This document shows, one piece after another, positions 24,698 through 32,591 of a DNA stretch of 64,000 bases. This stretch comes from Teretinema zuelzerae (lineage in GTDB: Bacteria > Spirochaetota > Spirochaetia > Treponematales > Treponemataceae): positions 558,001 through 622,000 of the forward strand of contig NZ_JAINWA010000001.1 of the NCBI RefSeq assembly GCF_021021555.1, given 5' to 3'. The notes beneath the pieces are model-generated. The model saw only the letters and a list, made by a program, of their open reading frames with translations, was not told where the DNA came from and made no database searches. The number at the start of each line of letters is the position of its first letter. The first letter of the stretch is position 1. A program made the position numbers and the translations under genes.

Positions 24698-25036
24698 ATG
24701 TGGAAAGTAGTTGCAACGGATGAATATCTTAAGTGGTTCGGTTTGCAGGATGGAGATTCTAAGGAATCTATACTTTCCAAGGTAATTCTATTAGAGGAAT
24801 TTGGTCCTTCCTTGGGACGACCACATGTCGATACTTTAAAAGGTAGTTCTATGAGAAATCTGAAGGAACTTCGCGCTCGAACTACTTCACATGTTCTTCG
24901 AGTTTTGTTTTACTTTGATGAAGATCGGCAAGCGTTACTTCTTATCGGTGGTGACAAGAAAGGGAAAAACGAAAAGGAATTTTATGACCGGCTTATACAC
25001 CAGGCTGAATCCTTGATAAAGCGATACCGGCATTAA
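24698..25036 (+). CDS. higB: RelE/HigB-family toxin of a type II toxin-antitoxin pair
   Basis: The 112-residue product starts MWKVVATDEYLKWFGL, with the HigB/Gp49 features FGPSLGRPHVDTLKGS, MRNLKELRA, HVLRVLFYFDEDRQALLLIGGDK and a C-terminal helix FYDRLIHQAESLIKRY. Family members are ribosome-dependent or ribosome-associated mRNA interferases. I chose this start because the -10 box sits 5 bases upstream. The antitoxin gene follows after 11 bases, in the toxin-first order typical of higBA. Confidence 0.88.
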   Translation: MWKVVATDEYLKWFGLQDGDSKESILSKVILLEEFGPSLGRPHVDTLKGSSMRNLKELRARTTSHVLRVLFYFDEDRQALLLIGGDKKGKNEKEFYDRLIHQAESLIKRYRH

Positions 25037-25047
25037 GGAGGTTCTGA

Positions 25048-25362
25048 ATGGCAACAGCAAAGAACGCGGTTAAGAGTATGGAATCTTCGATGACTGCAGA
25101 TCAGATTAAACGCGCACGAAATGAGGCTGAACGAGAAATACTATCAATTCGTCTTTCCGAGCTTCGGGAACGCCGTGGGATTAAACAGTCGGAAATGGGC
25201 TCTTTTAGCCAGACTGCTGTATCCAAATTGGAACGACGAAAAGATATGAAGCTATCAACATTAATTGAATATCTTGATGGAATTGGAATGGGTCTGGAAC
25301 TTCGTGTATATCCAAAAGAAACAAACGGGATATCTGAAACAGAGATGCTTCTTAAGGTATAG
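25048..25362 (+). CDS. higA: XRE-family antitoxin (HigA-like)
   Basis: AAGGAGG precedes the ATG by five bases. The 104-residue product has an N-terminal helical region and an XRE helix-turn-helix (LSELRERRGIKQSEMGSFSQTAVSKLERRKD), then MKLSTLIEYLDGIGMGLELRVYP, as in HigA antitoxins of the HigB/Gp49 type. It would neutralise HigB and repress the operon. The pair lies between two RHS tip/immunity cassettes and may stabilise the array. Confidence 0.88.
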   Translation: MATAKNAVKSMESSMTADQIKRARNEAEREILSIRLSELRERRGIKQSEMGSFSQTAVSKLERRKDMKLSTLIEYLDGIGMGLELRVYPKETNGISETEMLLKV

Positions 25363-25449
25363 CCCGAATGTGATTAGTGGTAAGAATGTCGAGTACAGAT
25401 TTCCTTGATTCTTTACCATGATCTTTGACATGACTTTCGCCTTTAAGTA

Positions 25450-26109
25450 ACGCTGGAAACGCTCGCCGGTACTACGATAGCGCGATTTCGGGAGACCGAA
25501 AGCGCACACTACTTCAACGCCCGCTGGTACGATTCAGATACCGGCCGATTCATCACCGAAGACCCCATCAGGGACGGCGAGAACTGGTACGCGTATTGCA
25601 GCAATAACCCGGTGATGTGGGTTGATCCGACGGGGTTGATAACAAAGGCTGCGCATTATGCTAGGAATAAGTTGCAGGAAAAGGAAACGTTTTTAACGCG
25701 TGATGAAGCAATAGAAAATGGTTATACTCAACTAGGTATTGATGATGGTATAGAGAATGCAGAAGGGTTAGACCGTTATCATGAAATGGGCAATAAACAT
25801 GATGGTACGATATATGGCAATGGAAATGATAAATTTATAAAACCAAGTGTTGATGGGAAAGGTTCTTATGAACTTGTCTTTGATAAAAATGGTAACTTGG
25901 TAACAGACTCCATAAATGGAGGAACGTATAATTTTTCAGATTCAGGATAATCAGTTTTAGGTCACATCATTAATGACATGATTCCATATTATTTATGGGG
26001 AAATGATGAGACTGATAAAAAAACCACAAACATTTTCCAACGTGTCTTTGGGACCTATAAAGGGGAAATTTCAATCAAAGAAGAGGTAAAAGATTGTACC
26101 ATAGATTGA
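25450..26109 (+). pseudogene. Orphan RHS C-terminal fragment with toxin tip 2, interrupted by a stop
   Basis: No start is present. The 5' part repeats the RHS core end (YFNARWYDSDTGRFITEDP, then NPVMWVDPTGL), nearly identical in protein to the main RHS gene. After DPTGL an unrelated tip of about 160 residues follows (ITKAAHYARNKLQEKETF..., GTYNFSDSG). TAA at 25948-25950 stops the frame, but the same frame then continues to TGA 26107-26109 with sensible coding (SVLGHIINDMIPYYLWGN), so the tip carries a nonsense change. The downstream immunity-like gene starts on the same bases (TGATG). The tip's activity is not recognised. Confidence 0.82.
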
Positions 26110-26714
26110 TGAAGTCATGTGTTACCATTATTGGGTTCATTTTACTCTGTTCTACGGGGTATAGTCTTCCTATGATGGACTTTGAAAGATATCGCTCTTT
26201 TCATACGCAAACAGAACCTCAACTTTATAAGATTGTTGAAACTGGTAATTTAACAAGTGATACTCTCTTGCAGTATACAGTCGATGATATTATTTTTGTT
26301 CTTATTCTTGAGTCTTCGTCAAATGAGATTAAGGGAGAAGATATAAAAAAGGATCTTGCAGTAAGTAACTATGTGTTACGTGTTTTTACAAAAAAGAAAG
26401 CAAATTTTATTTATCGCATTAAATCCATGAAATATCGTGCACCAGACTTTTGTGACGATGTAAGTAGTCTTGTTTACTATCAAGATCATAATGCTACTGG
26501 AAAGCAAACTCCCTTTCGTGTTTTCAATAAAAATATGGATTATCAGTATTCTGTTATACTAGGTGGGTATTTTAAATATCCTCGACCAAAGGATATGAGA
26601 TTCTCGATTGATATCGTACTAGAAGTTGAATGTGAGGAGAAGTTAACTACTCACTCATTTACATTTAATTATTCATTGACAATGAAGGATCATTGGATTC
26701 GTTTAAAATCATGA
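26109..26714 (+). CDS. Secreted or periplasmic protein, probable immunity protein of RHS tip 2
   Basis: ATG 26109 shares its A with the TGA that ends the tip-2 frame, implying coupling. The 201-residue product has a clear signal peptide (MKSCVTIIGFILLCSTGYSLP) and a beta-rich body (VDDIIFVLILESSSNEIKG, RFSIDIVLEVECEEKLTTH). It is strongly AT-rich compared with the chromosome to the right. An immunity role is inferred from position and coupling; the family is not recognised. A periplasmic location would suggest that the toxin acts in the periplasm or envelope. Confidence 0.65.
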   Translation: MKSCVTIIGFILLCSTGYSLPMMDFERYRSFHTQTEPQLYKIVETGNLTSDTLLQYTVDDIIFVLILESSSNEIKGEDIKKDLAVSNYVLRVFTKKKANFIYRIKSMKYRAPDFCDDVSSLVYYQDHNATGKQTPFRVFNKNMDYQYSVILGGYFKYPRPKDMRFSIDIVLEVECEEKLTTHSFTFNYSLTMKDHWIRLKS

Positions 26715-26788
26715 GATATACACTTATTAAAGTCAGATCATAAAGGTTATTGAATATTTGGTTATTAAACATGTTAACACCCAATGTC

Positions 26789-26902
26789 GATAAAAGTTCA
26801 AGTTAACCTGCAAGCGCACTGACTGGAATCAGAATAATTCTGAGAGCTGTGCTTGTCAGGTTGAACTGCTTTTTTTATTGCTCCGCGTCTGGAGAACAGA
26901 AA
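26789..26902 (+). repeat. Structured intergenic repeat B (terminator-like)
   Basis: It shares with repeat A the blocks GATAAAAGTTCAAGTTAA, TTGAACTGC with a T-run, and CTCCGCGTCTGGAGA, around a different central stem. One paired position differs in both arms (AAGC with GCTT in A, AACC with GGTT in B), which preserves pairing. It lies 74 bases after the immunity-like gene. Confidence 0.75.
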
Positions 26903-26944
26903 CCAAATCCTAACGATGCTTCAACTTGACACCCCGGCTGTGCC

Positions 26945-28243
26945 GTTAGTGTACAATTCTTTCTGTAAATTGGGTTGAAAAAAGCAGGCCGATCGGGCTC
27001 AAATGGTAAGTGACCAAACCAACCATAAGGAGAACCCGATGGCCTACGAATCAGAATATACACTTTTGGAGCAAGTGATCCAGATGCTGGCAGCGAATGG
27101 GGACAATAAATTTTCTCGTGTTATCGAAGTGGTCGTCAATGAGGCCATGAAGATCGAGCGAGCAAAGGCTCTCAACGCCGAACCATATGAACGCACGGAA
27201 GAGCGTACTGGGCATGCCAATGGATTTAAAGACAAGACGCTCAATCTTGCGACCGGGAAAGTCCTCTTGAAAGTACCACAAGTTCGCGGGATGGAGTTTT
27301 ACCCCAGCTGCATCGAGAAAGGCATGCGCAGTGAGCGTGCTCTCAAGCTCGCCATCGCCGAAATGTATGTCAAAGGAGTAAGTACCCGCAGGGTCTCGGA
27401 TATCGTCGAAATTCTTTGTGGCACCGAAGTCAGCTCGTCCCAGGTCAGCAGGCTGGCAAAGGAGCTCGATGAAGAGATTACGTCTTGGAAGGCGCAGCCT
27501 GTCGGACAGATTCAATACTTGGTACTTGATGCGACCTATGAATCGGTGCGCGTCGGTTCCCAGGTGGTCAAGCAGGCTCTTCTAGTGGCTATTGGCGTTG
27601 ATTACAGCGGGAATCGGCATATTCTTGACGCCGAAGTCGCGAACAGTGAGGCAGAGGTAAACTGGCGTTCCTTTCTCGAGGATCTCGTACGACGAGGGAT
27701 GCACGGCCTTCGAATGATCACCAGTGATGACCACTCAGGACTTCGCGCTGCAATCGATGCTGTCTTCCCTGGAATTCTGTGGCAACGCTGCCAGTTTCAT
27801 CTGCAGCAGAATGCCCACTCCTACGTCACGAAAAAAGATGACATCCCGCTGGTAGCCGCCGATATTCGGAAGGTGTTCAATGCGCCTGACCGCGAGAATG
27901 CAGAACGATATTTGCAACAGCTCGTTGAAAAATATCAAAAAACCCATCCGCGTTTAGCGGCTTGGGCCGATGTAAATATACGGGAAGGATTGAGTGTATT
28001 CAACATCCCTGAAAATCACAGGAGGAAGATGCGAACATCGAATCTGGCAGAACGCCAGATGAAGGAGATTAACAGGCGAACGAAAGTAGTGGGTGTTTTC
28101 CCGAACGCCGAGAGTTTACTTCGCCTTGCGGCTTCTATGCTGATCGAACAAAACGACCAGTGGCAGAATGACAAACGGTACTTGCCTGAGTCAACCGACC
28201 GACCTGCTTTGAACGAAATTTACAGAAAAAAGGTTGCATAATC
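26945..28243 (+). mobile_element. IS256-family insertion sequence, copy 2
   Basis: This 1299-bp element is the inverted twin of copy 1. Its left flank (GGCTGTGCC) does not match its right flank, which begins ATCGTTAC (28244-28251). That 8-mer instead matches, in reverse complement, the GTAACGAT beside the partial IS end at 24256-24263. The original target duplication has thus been separated by an inversion between the IS copies. Confidence 0.93.
27039..28241 (+). CDS. IS256-family transposase, copy 2
   Basis: The 400-residue product starts at the ATG behind AAGGAG (27039) and is identical to copy 1. The same DDE residues are present in VLDATYESV, TSDDHSGLR and NLAERQMKE. Nothing suggests inactivation. 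Two identical inverted copies allow both composite-transposon behaviour and inversion of the segment between them. Confidence 0.95.
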   Translation: MAYESEYTLLEQVIQMLAANGDNKFSRVIEVVVNEAMKIERAKALNAEPYERTEERTGHANGFKDKTLNLATGKVLLKVPQVRGMEFYPSCIEKGMRSERALKLAIAEMYVKGVSTRRVSDIVEILCGTEVSSSQVSRLAKELDEEITSWKAQPVGQIQYLVLDATYESVRVGSQVVKQALLVAIGVDYSGNRHILDAEVANSEAEVNWRSFLEDLVRRGMHGLRMITSDDHSGLRAAIDAVFPGILWQRCQFHLQQNAHSYVTKKDDIPLVAADIRKVFNAPDRENAERYLQQLVEKYQKTHPRLAAWADVNIREGLSVFNIPENHRRKMRTSNLAERQMKEINRRTKVVGVFPNAESLLRLAASMLIEQNDQWQNDKRYLPESTDRPALNEIYRKKVA

Positions 28244-28372
28244 ATCGTTACCTTTGATATACCCCAAGCTAGCTCTTCCTCCAATATCATTGGTATACAA
28301 GCCAAAAATAATTCCTACTGAAAAAGAAATAACTAGCTGTATCACTGCATAAATCTTAAATACTTTACTCAT
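28244..28372 (-). pseudogene. 5' part of the split immunity-like membrane protein gene
   Basis: ATG 28372 overlaps the tip-1 stop (ATGA). Forty-three codons run to the IS256 border at 28244: MSKVFKIYAVIQLVISFSVG begins a hydrophobic helix, then GLYTNDIGG and GYIKGND. Translation would continue into the IS, so the product is truncated. The remaining part is at 24256-24464; the codons for GND are duplicated at the junction as part of the 8-bp target repeat. Confidence 0.85.
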
Positions 28373-28998
28373 TTCATTGCCCTTTCAAAAATAGAATTCC
28401 AATCAAACGCAAATTTTACTCCAAGACCAGCCCCTGCGGGAGCACCTTCGACTTTTAGTGTTTTTGGTCCTACTTCGAATCCAGCACCAACTCCTACAAA
28501 TCCAAATATTTTGGCATTTACACCATAATCTTTAAATTGCCCACCGACTTGAACCGCAGAAGCTTTTGCTTTTACAATTAATGCTCCATCCTTTATTCCA
28601 AAGACACCTTCTGCAACAAAGGTACTCGCTGATGCATCAACAGGAGTTTTAGGAATTGATAATTTTAAATCTGCACCACCAACTACTTTACCTGAAATGT
28701 ATAGATTTCCTTTTAGTACATTTATATTTGTTGTAACCTCATAACCCACAGCCTTCGAGTTTAACATCCCTTTATCTTCAGCTAGATATTTTGATGTAGA
28801 GAAATCGTTTGAAATGTTATCAAGGGAATCACTTACATCATTAACAACCGCTTTTGTCGCTTCTTTTGTTAAATCAGTCATTAATACCGAAGACTGTTTA
28901 TTTCCAGATACTGCATCATGGAATAAATTTACAACCTTCGCAAATGGATCAATAACGCTAACCATATCCCAAAGATTCTGTAATGAAAAAATATCATT
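28369..28998 (-). pseudogene. RHS toxin tip 1, out of frame with its core
   Basis: From base 28998 the frame reads NDIFSLQNLWDMVSVIDPF onward to TGA 28369. It is one frame away from the RHS core, which stops right after DPTGL at 28997-28999; removing one T would fuse them. The roughly 209-residue tip has a helical N-terminal half and a glycine-rich, alternating hydrophobic C-terminal half (VGGQFKDYGVNAKIFGFVGVG), which suggests a beta-rich or membrane-active domain. An internal ATG (28965) could allow separate expression, but without a good ribosome site. Its composition is AT-rich, unlike the core. The toxin activity is not recognised. Confidence 0.75.
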
Positions 28999-29731
28999 AC
29001 AGCCCCGTGGGATCTGTGAACATCACCGGGTTATTACTGCAGTACGCGTACCAGTTCTCTCCGTCCCTGATGGGGTCTTCGGTGATGAATCGGCCGGTGT
29101 CGGAGTCGTACCAGCGGGCGTTGAGGTAATAGAGGCCGGTGGTTTCATCAGAATCTTTTCCGGTGAATTTCAGACCAAGGTTACTGTATGAATCGGATGA
29201 GACGACCGTGAAATCGCCGAAGGGAGACGCGTCGGCGGTCCATACAGGGATTCCTTTTGAATCAGTCATCAGAATCGTGGACGAAAGATGGTCGGTGCCG
29301 TAGAACAGGACTTCGCCCTTCTCCACTCTCGCCAGATGCCGTTCCTTCAAGAACACATACTGAACGCTTTCCTCTTCTCCCGCCTCCTCAAGAATCTTTC
29401 CTGATAGATCGAACACGTAATCGGTCCGTTTCGTTCCGCCTACTGTCTTCGATACCCGTAGCCCGTCAATATCATAAACGTACTCGACTACCTTGTCCAC
29501 GGAATTCTTCACAGGGTCGTACTTGCTCACTGAATGAAGCCGGTTCTTCAGGTCGTACTCATATTCCCAATACTCGGCACCAGCGATCCCGTTAGGTACC
29601 GTGACAACGCCGAGCTCGCCCTTAACCGTTCCCTTCTTTATCAGATTTCCATTCTTATCATATTGATAATAGTACTTTCCGTTTGTCCACAAAAGGTCGG
29701 AGTCGGAGTAATACTCATAGCTATCGCTCTT
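28997..29731 (-). pseudogene. RHS/YD-repeat core, 3' part
   Basis: This is the C-terminal RHS core: YD repeats (YYYQYDKNGNLIKKG, WEYEYDLKNRLHSV, VEYVYDIDGLRVSK), LARVEKGEVLFYGTDHLSST, then the conserved end GLYYLNARWYDSDTGRFITEDP and FTDPTGL followed by TAA. RHS cores form a shell that encloses and releases the C-terminal toxin. The IS4 copy splits this part from 31010-31937. Without the IS and one 9-bp duplication the frame is continuous. Confidence 0.85.
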
Positions 29732-31009
29732 CACTGCTGTCCAAGATAATTTCATAGACAAAACTCAAATTGCATACAACTGACATCTGGAGCGTGAACA
29801 GAAACTGGCGGCGACGACCCGGCAAACCAAAGGTTCAAATCAATACGTTGGAATAATGAAACAGAGATTTCCGAAATAAAATGTGTGAAGCATTTCGTTA
29901 TACTGCCTGTCGATTTTTTGAGCATTATATACAAAAGGTAAACGATCATAGCAATCCAAATCTGCGTTTTTACCGCATTCTCAGAGGTTCCATAAAAACG
30001 TTTTATTTTCAGGTTTTGCTTAATAGTTTTGAAAAAGAGTTCTATGTGCCAACGCTTTCGGTATATTTCAGCAACCTTTTCCGCGCTGCAGCTTATCATG
30101 TTCGTAAGTAAAATAATTGCGCTTCCAGTCTCATTATCAACGGTCCGAATACGCCTGAGTTCATTTGGGCATTTGCTTTTTGCAACCTGGCCGGTAAACT
30201 GAATGATATGGTCGCTCGATATCTTTGTGGTATGCGTTTTTCTTCGTTTAATTACTTTGTAGGAGGCATTATCTTTAAGTCTGGTAACGAAATAGACACC
30301 GTTATCACAAAAATCAGAAAACTGAGCGTAGTTATTGTATCCCTTATCAAAGGTAACAATATCGCCTTTCTTAAGATTCATTTTTCCAAGCGTATTGTTC
30401 TCATGCTCTTCTGCATTAGTAATGAACAAATATTCCGGAACTGATTCGCCAACGTCATATTTCACATGGATCTTAACACCGCTTTTTGTCGATCTGAATT
30501 TCGCCCATGGGAAATCATTCAGAGAAAATCCGATTGTGGTTGCATCTACGGCATACAGTTTCTTTTCCGTCAACTTACGTGCGCCGCGCTCAAGCGTTGA
30601 AAATAATTGATAATACAAGGACTCGAAAAACTCGGAGCCGTGATTTTTATTTGCGTATGAAATCGTTGATCGTTTTATTTCTTTGTTCAGGCCGAGATGG
30701 TAAAAAGATTTTTTTTGGCAATTCATTGCATTTTGAATACTACGCAGGCCGTTTTGTCTAGTTATTTGCGCAAAGGCCATGACAACGAATTGATCCCATG
30801 TATTGAAATCTTTTCGGAATTTGTCTGATTCCATCGTTTTGCACAGTTTATCAAATTCAGGTCTCTTAACTTGTGATAGAAGCTGTCCAAAAAGTGTGTT
30901 ATAGTTATTCATACCCGATTTCCTTTTGTGGTAAAGGTTTGTGTGGTAACAAAACTGTATCACGGAAATCGGGTTTTTAAAATAGTTCTATTTATCTTGG
31001 ACAGCAGTG
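29732..31009 (-). mobile_element. IS4-family insertion sequence, copy 2
   Basis: The 1278-bp element has CACTGCTGTCCAAGATAA ends and a perfect 9-bp target duplication ATCGCTCTT (29723-29731 and 31010-31018). It sits inside the RHS core gene. Both the duplication (9) and the element (1278) are multiples of three, but the IS carries stop codons, so the host gene is disrupted. Confidence 0.95.
29752..30912 (-). CDS. IS4-family DDE transposase, copy 2
   Basis: The product is identical to the copy at 17302-18462: start at the ATG behind AAGGAA, 386 residues, DDE residues in VDATTIGF, FDKGYNNY and the YRKRWHIELF signature. No internal disruption is seen, so the element is probably active. Confidence 0.95.
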   Translation of the reverse strand: MNNYNTLFGQLLSQVKRPEFDKLCKTMESDKFRKDFNTWDQFVVMAFAQITRQNGLRSIQNAMNCQKKSFYHLGLNKEIKRSTISYANKNHGSEFFESLYYQLFSTLERGARKLTEKKLYAVDATTIGFSLNDFPWAKFRSTKSGVKIHVKYDVGESVPEYLFITNAEEHENNTLGKMNLKKGDIVTFDKGYNNYAQFSDFCDNGVYFVTRLKDNASYKVIKRRKTHTTKISSDHIIQFTGQVAKSKCPNELRRIRTVDNETGSAIILLTNMISCSAEKVAEIYRKRWHIELFFKTIKQNLKIKRFYGTSENAVKTQIWIAMIVYLLYIMLKKSTGSITKCFTHFISEISVSLFQRIDLNLWFAGSSPPVSVHAPDVSCMQFEFCL

Positions 31010-31937
31010 ATCGCTCTTGATATCGGTCGCCATGACGCTCTTACCGGTTCTATTTCCCTTGGAGTCGTACATGTAGAACTCGTTTCTGCCGCCCACTATG
31101 CAATACGCCTTGATTGCGTCCGAACTGGATACCCTGAAAGTCGATATAGACGTATCCGGGGAGCCGTCCTGCATCATCTCGTTGTAATGACAGTGAACTT
31201 TCATATATCGGGCATAGATGGGAGTTTTCAGGACAATCGTGATCACTCCGGTAGAAGAGTCAATCTTGACGACAGGATTCTCGACAACGTCGTAATAGCC
31301 GTCATTATTGAACATCGCCGTATGGATAGAAAGCGTTTCGGGGGTGATTCTATGATCAACCCTGGCAGGCGTTATCTCAACCTTGGATATCCGTTTCGGA
31401 TAGGTGTAATCGATTACCAACGATGACGCTGAATTATCCAGAACAACAGTATCAGAGACCGGTACGGCTTCCTCTAACCCGAGAACATCCTCTTGCGCGT
31501 GCATGGCTTTTGCGTAATCAATGGGAAGCTCTTCAGCCAACGCATCTCCAATAATACTGGCAGAAATAAGCTGATTTTTAACATCGTATCCATACGCATC
31601 GCCATTTCGCGCTGTCATATTGCCGGCTCTGTCATAAGAATACTCGAACCCTGGAAGAAGAAGGCTTGTATCAGTGCTTGTATACTGAAGCGAAGAGAGA
31701 TACCCATTATCCTTGTAATCATAGGCAACAGAGATGCCATTTTTTTGCTGATATGACTTGAGATAACCAACTTCGTTGAATGAAAAGCGTGAAGCATAAT
31801 CAGTGACTTCTTCAAGCTGTCCAAGACTATTCCATTTCTGGTTCACCTTGAGACCGCTATGAAAATCGATCCCGGTTAATCGATTGAGCGTATCGAATGA
31901 ATATGATGTGCCATAGGTCTTTCCTGAAAGTATTACC
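31010..31937 (-). pseudogene. RHS/YD-repeat core, 5'-truncated part
   Basis: The frame starts without a start codon near 31937 (SGKTYGTSYSFDTLNRLTG) and contains YD repeats such as FEYSYDRAGNMTARNGDAYG and FYMYDSKGNRTG. It ends at the 9-bp duplication next to IS4. Upstream, an in-frame TAA and then the 22-bp tandem repeat replace the rest of the gene, so signal, N-terminal domains and most repeats are lost. An inserted beta-rich segment (VVLDNSASSLVIDYTYPKRI) lies between YD repeats. Confidence 0.82.
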
Positions 31938-31958
31938 CTTTAGGGGTGCATTTCATTT

Positions 31959-32178
31959 TTACCAGTGCAAAACGACTTGTTTACCAGTGCAAAACGATTT
32001 ATTTACCAGTGCAAAACGACTTGTTTACCAGTGCAAAACGATTTATTTACCAGTGCAAAACGATTTGTTTACCAGTGCAAAACGATTTGTTTACCAGTGC
32101 AAAACAGTTTGTTTACCAGTGCAAAACAGTTTGTTTACCAGTGCAAAACGACTTGTTTGCCAGTTGTAAACGAGTCAT
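31959..32178. repeat. Ten tandem copies of a 22-bp repeat
   Basis: The units are exactly 22 bp (TTACCAGTGCAAAACGACTTGT and variants ending GATTTAT, GATTTGT or CAGTTTGT). Nine are nearly identical and the tenth (32157-32178) is degenerate and runs into an IS256 end remnant. There are no spacers and little dyad symmetry. The period is not a multiple of three, and open frames in all three phases over it are artefacts of the repeat. Confidence 0.95.
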
Positions 32179-32243
32179 TTACCATTTGAGCCCGATCGGC
32201 GGGCTTTTTTTCTACCCATTTTACAGAAAAATTGTACATGAAC
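32179..32243 (-). mobile_element. Remnant of a related IS256-family end
   Basis: TTACCATTTGAGCCCGATCG and the following bases through TTTTACAGAAAAATTGTACA closely match the transposase-upstream end of IS256 copies 1 and 2, with scattered differences. Only about 65 bp remain. An ATG (32183-32185, minus strand) corresponds to the upstream ATG of the full copies but runs into the tandem repeat and stops. Confidence 0.75.
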
Positions 32244-32262
32244 ACATTTATAGCTATTCGTG

Positions 32263-32291
32263 TGTACTTTTACCGTACAAAGCGGTATACT
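32263..32291 (+). promoter_or_regulatory. Promoter and probable autoregulatory operator of the TacA/TacT-like module
   Basis: A consensus -10 TATACT lies at 32286-32291. Two overlapping inverted repeats, TGTAC-TTTTACC-GTACA (32263-32279) and TACCG-TACAAAG-CGGTA (32271-32287), cover the promoter. Ribbon-helix-helix antitoxins repress their own operon through such dyads. No strong -35 is visible. Confidence 0.5.
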
Positions 32292-32312
32292 TTGTTATGA
32301 AGGAGAGACATT

Positions 32313-32579
32313 ATGCAAACATCCGCTTCAATCAGGTCTGATCGAATCGACGTACGAACAAATCCGGAAGTTAAATCGATCATCGAACGAGCAGCCCAGC
32401 TCAACCATAAAACTATATCCGCTTATATTCTTGAATCTGCGCTGCAAAAGGCCCGTGAAGATATTCGTGAAACCGAAAAAATGAGCCTCTCAGAAGCTGA
32501 GCGCGAGTCATTCTTCGCTGCCCTTATGAATCCGCCGGAGCCTAATGACGAACTCAAATCGCTCTTAAGCAATCCTTGA
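32313..32579 (+). CDS. tacA: DUF1778/TacA-like ribbon-helix-helix antitoxin
   Basis: GAAGGAGAG precedes the ATG. The 88-residue product starts with a ribbon-helix-helix (SDRIDVRTNPEVKSIIERAA, then NHKTISAYILESAL), with a toxin-neutralising tail (ERESFFAALMNPPEPNDELK) typical of DUF1778 antitoxins. It would bind the GNAT toxin encoded 12 bases downstream and repress the operon through the dyads upstream. The pair lies at the right edge of the mobile block. Confidence 0.9.
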   Translation: MQTSASIRSDRIDVRTNPEVKSIIERAAQLNHKTISAYILESALQKAREDIRETEKMSLSEAERESFFAALMNPPEPNDELKSLLSNP

Positions 32580-32591
32580 GGACGTGCTAGC

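Noticed and set aside
22700-28243. Active composite transposon carrying higBA
   Set aside because: The outer flanks of the two IS256 copies (GATCAATCC and ATCGTTAC) are not a target duplication. The split 8-mer shows a separate insertion followed by inversion instead.
31959-32178. CRISPR-like array or repeat protein gene
   Set aside because: There are no spacers, and the 22-bp period keeps all three phases open by repetition. None has a ribosome site or continues as a sensible protein.
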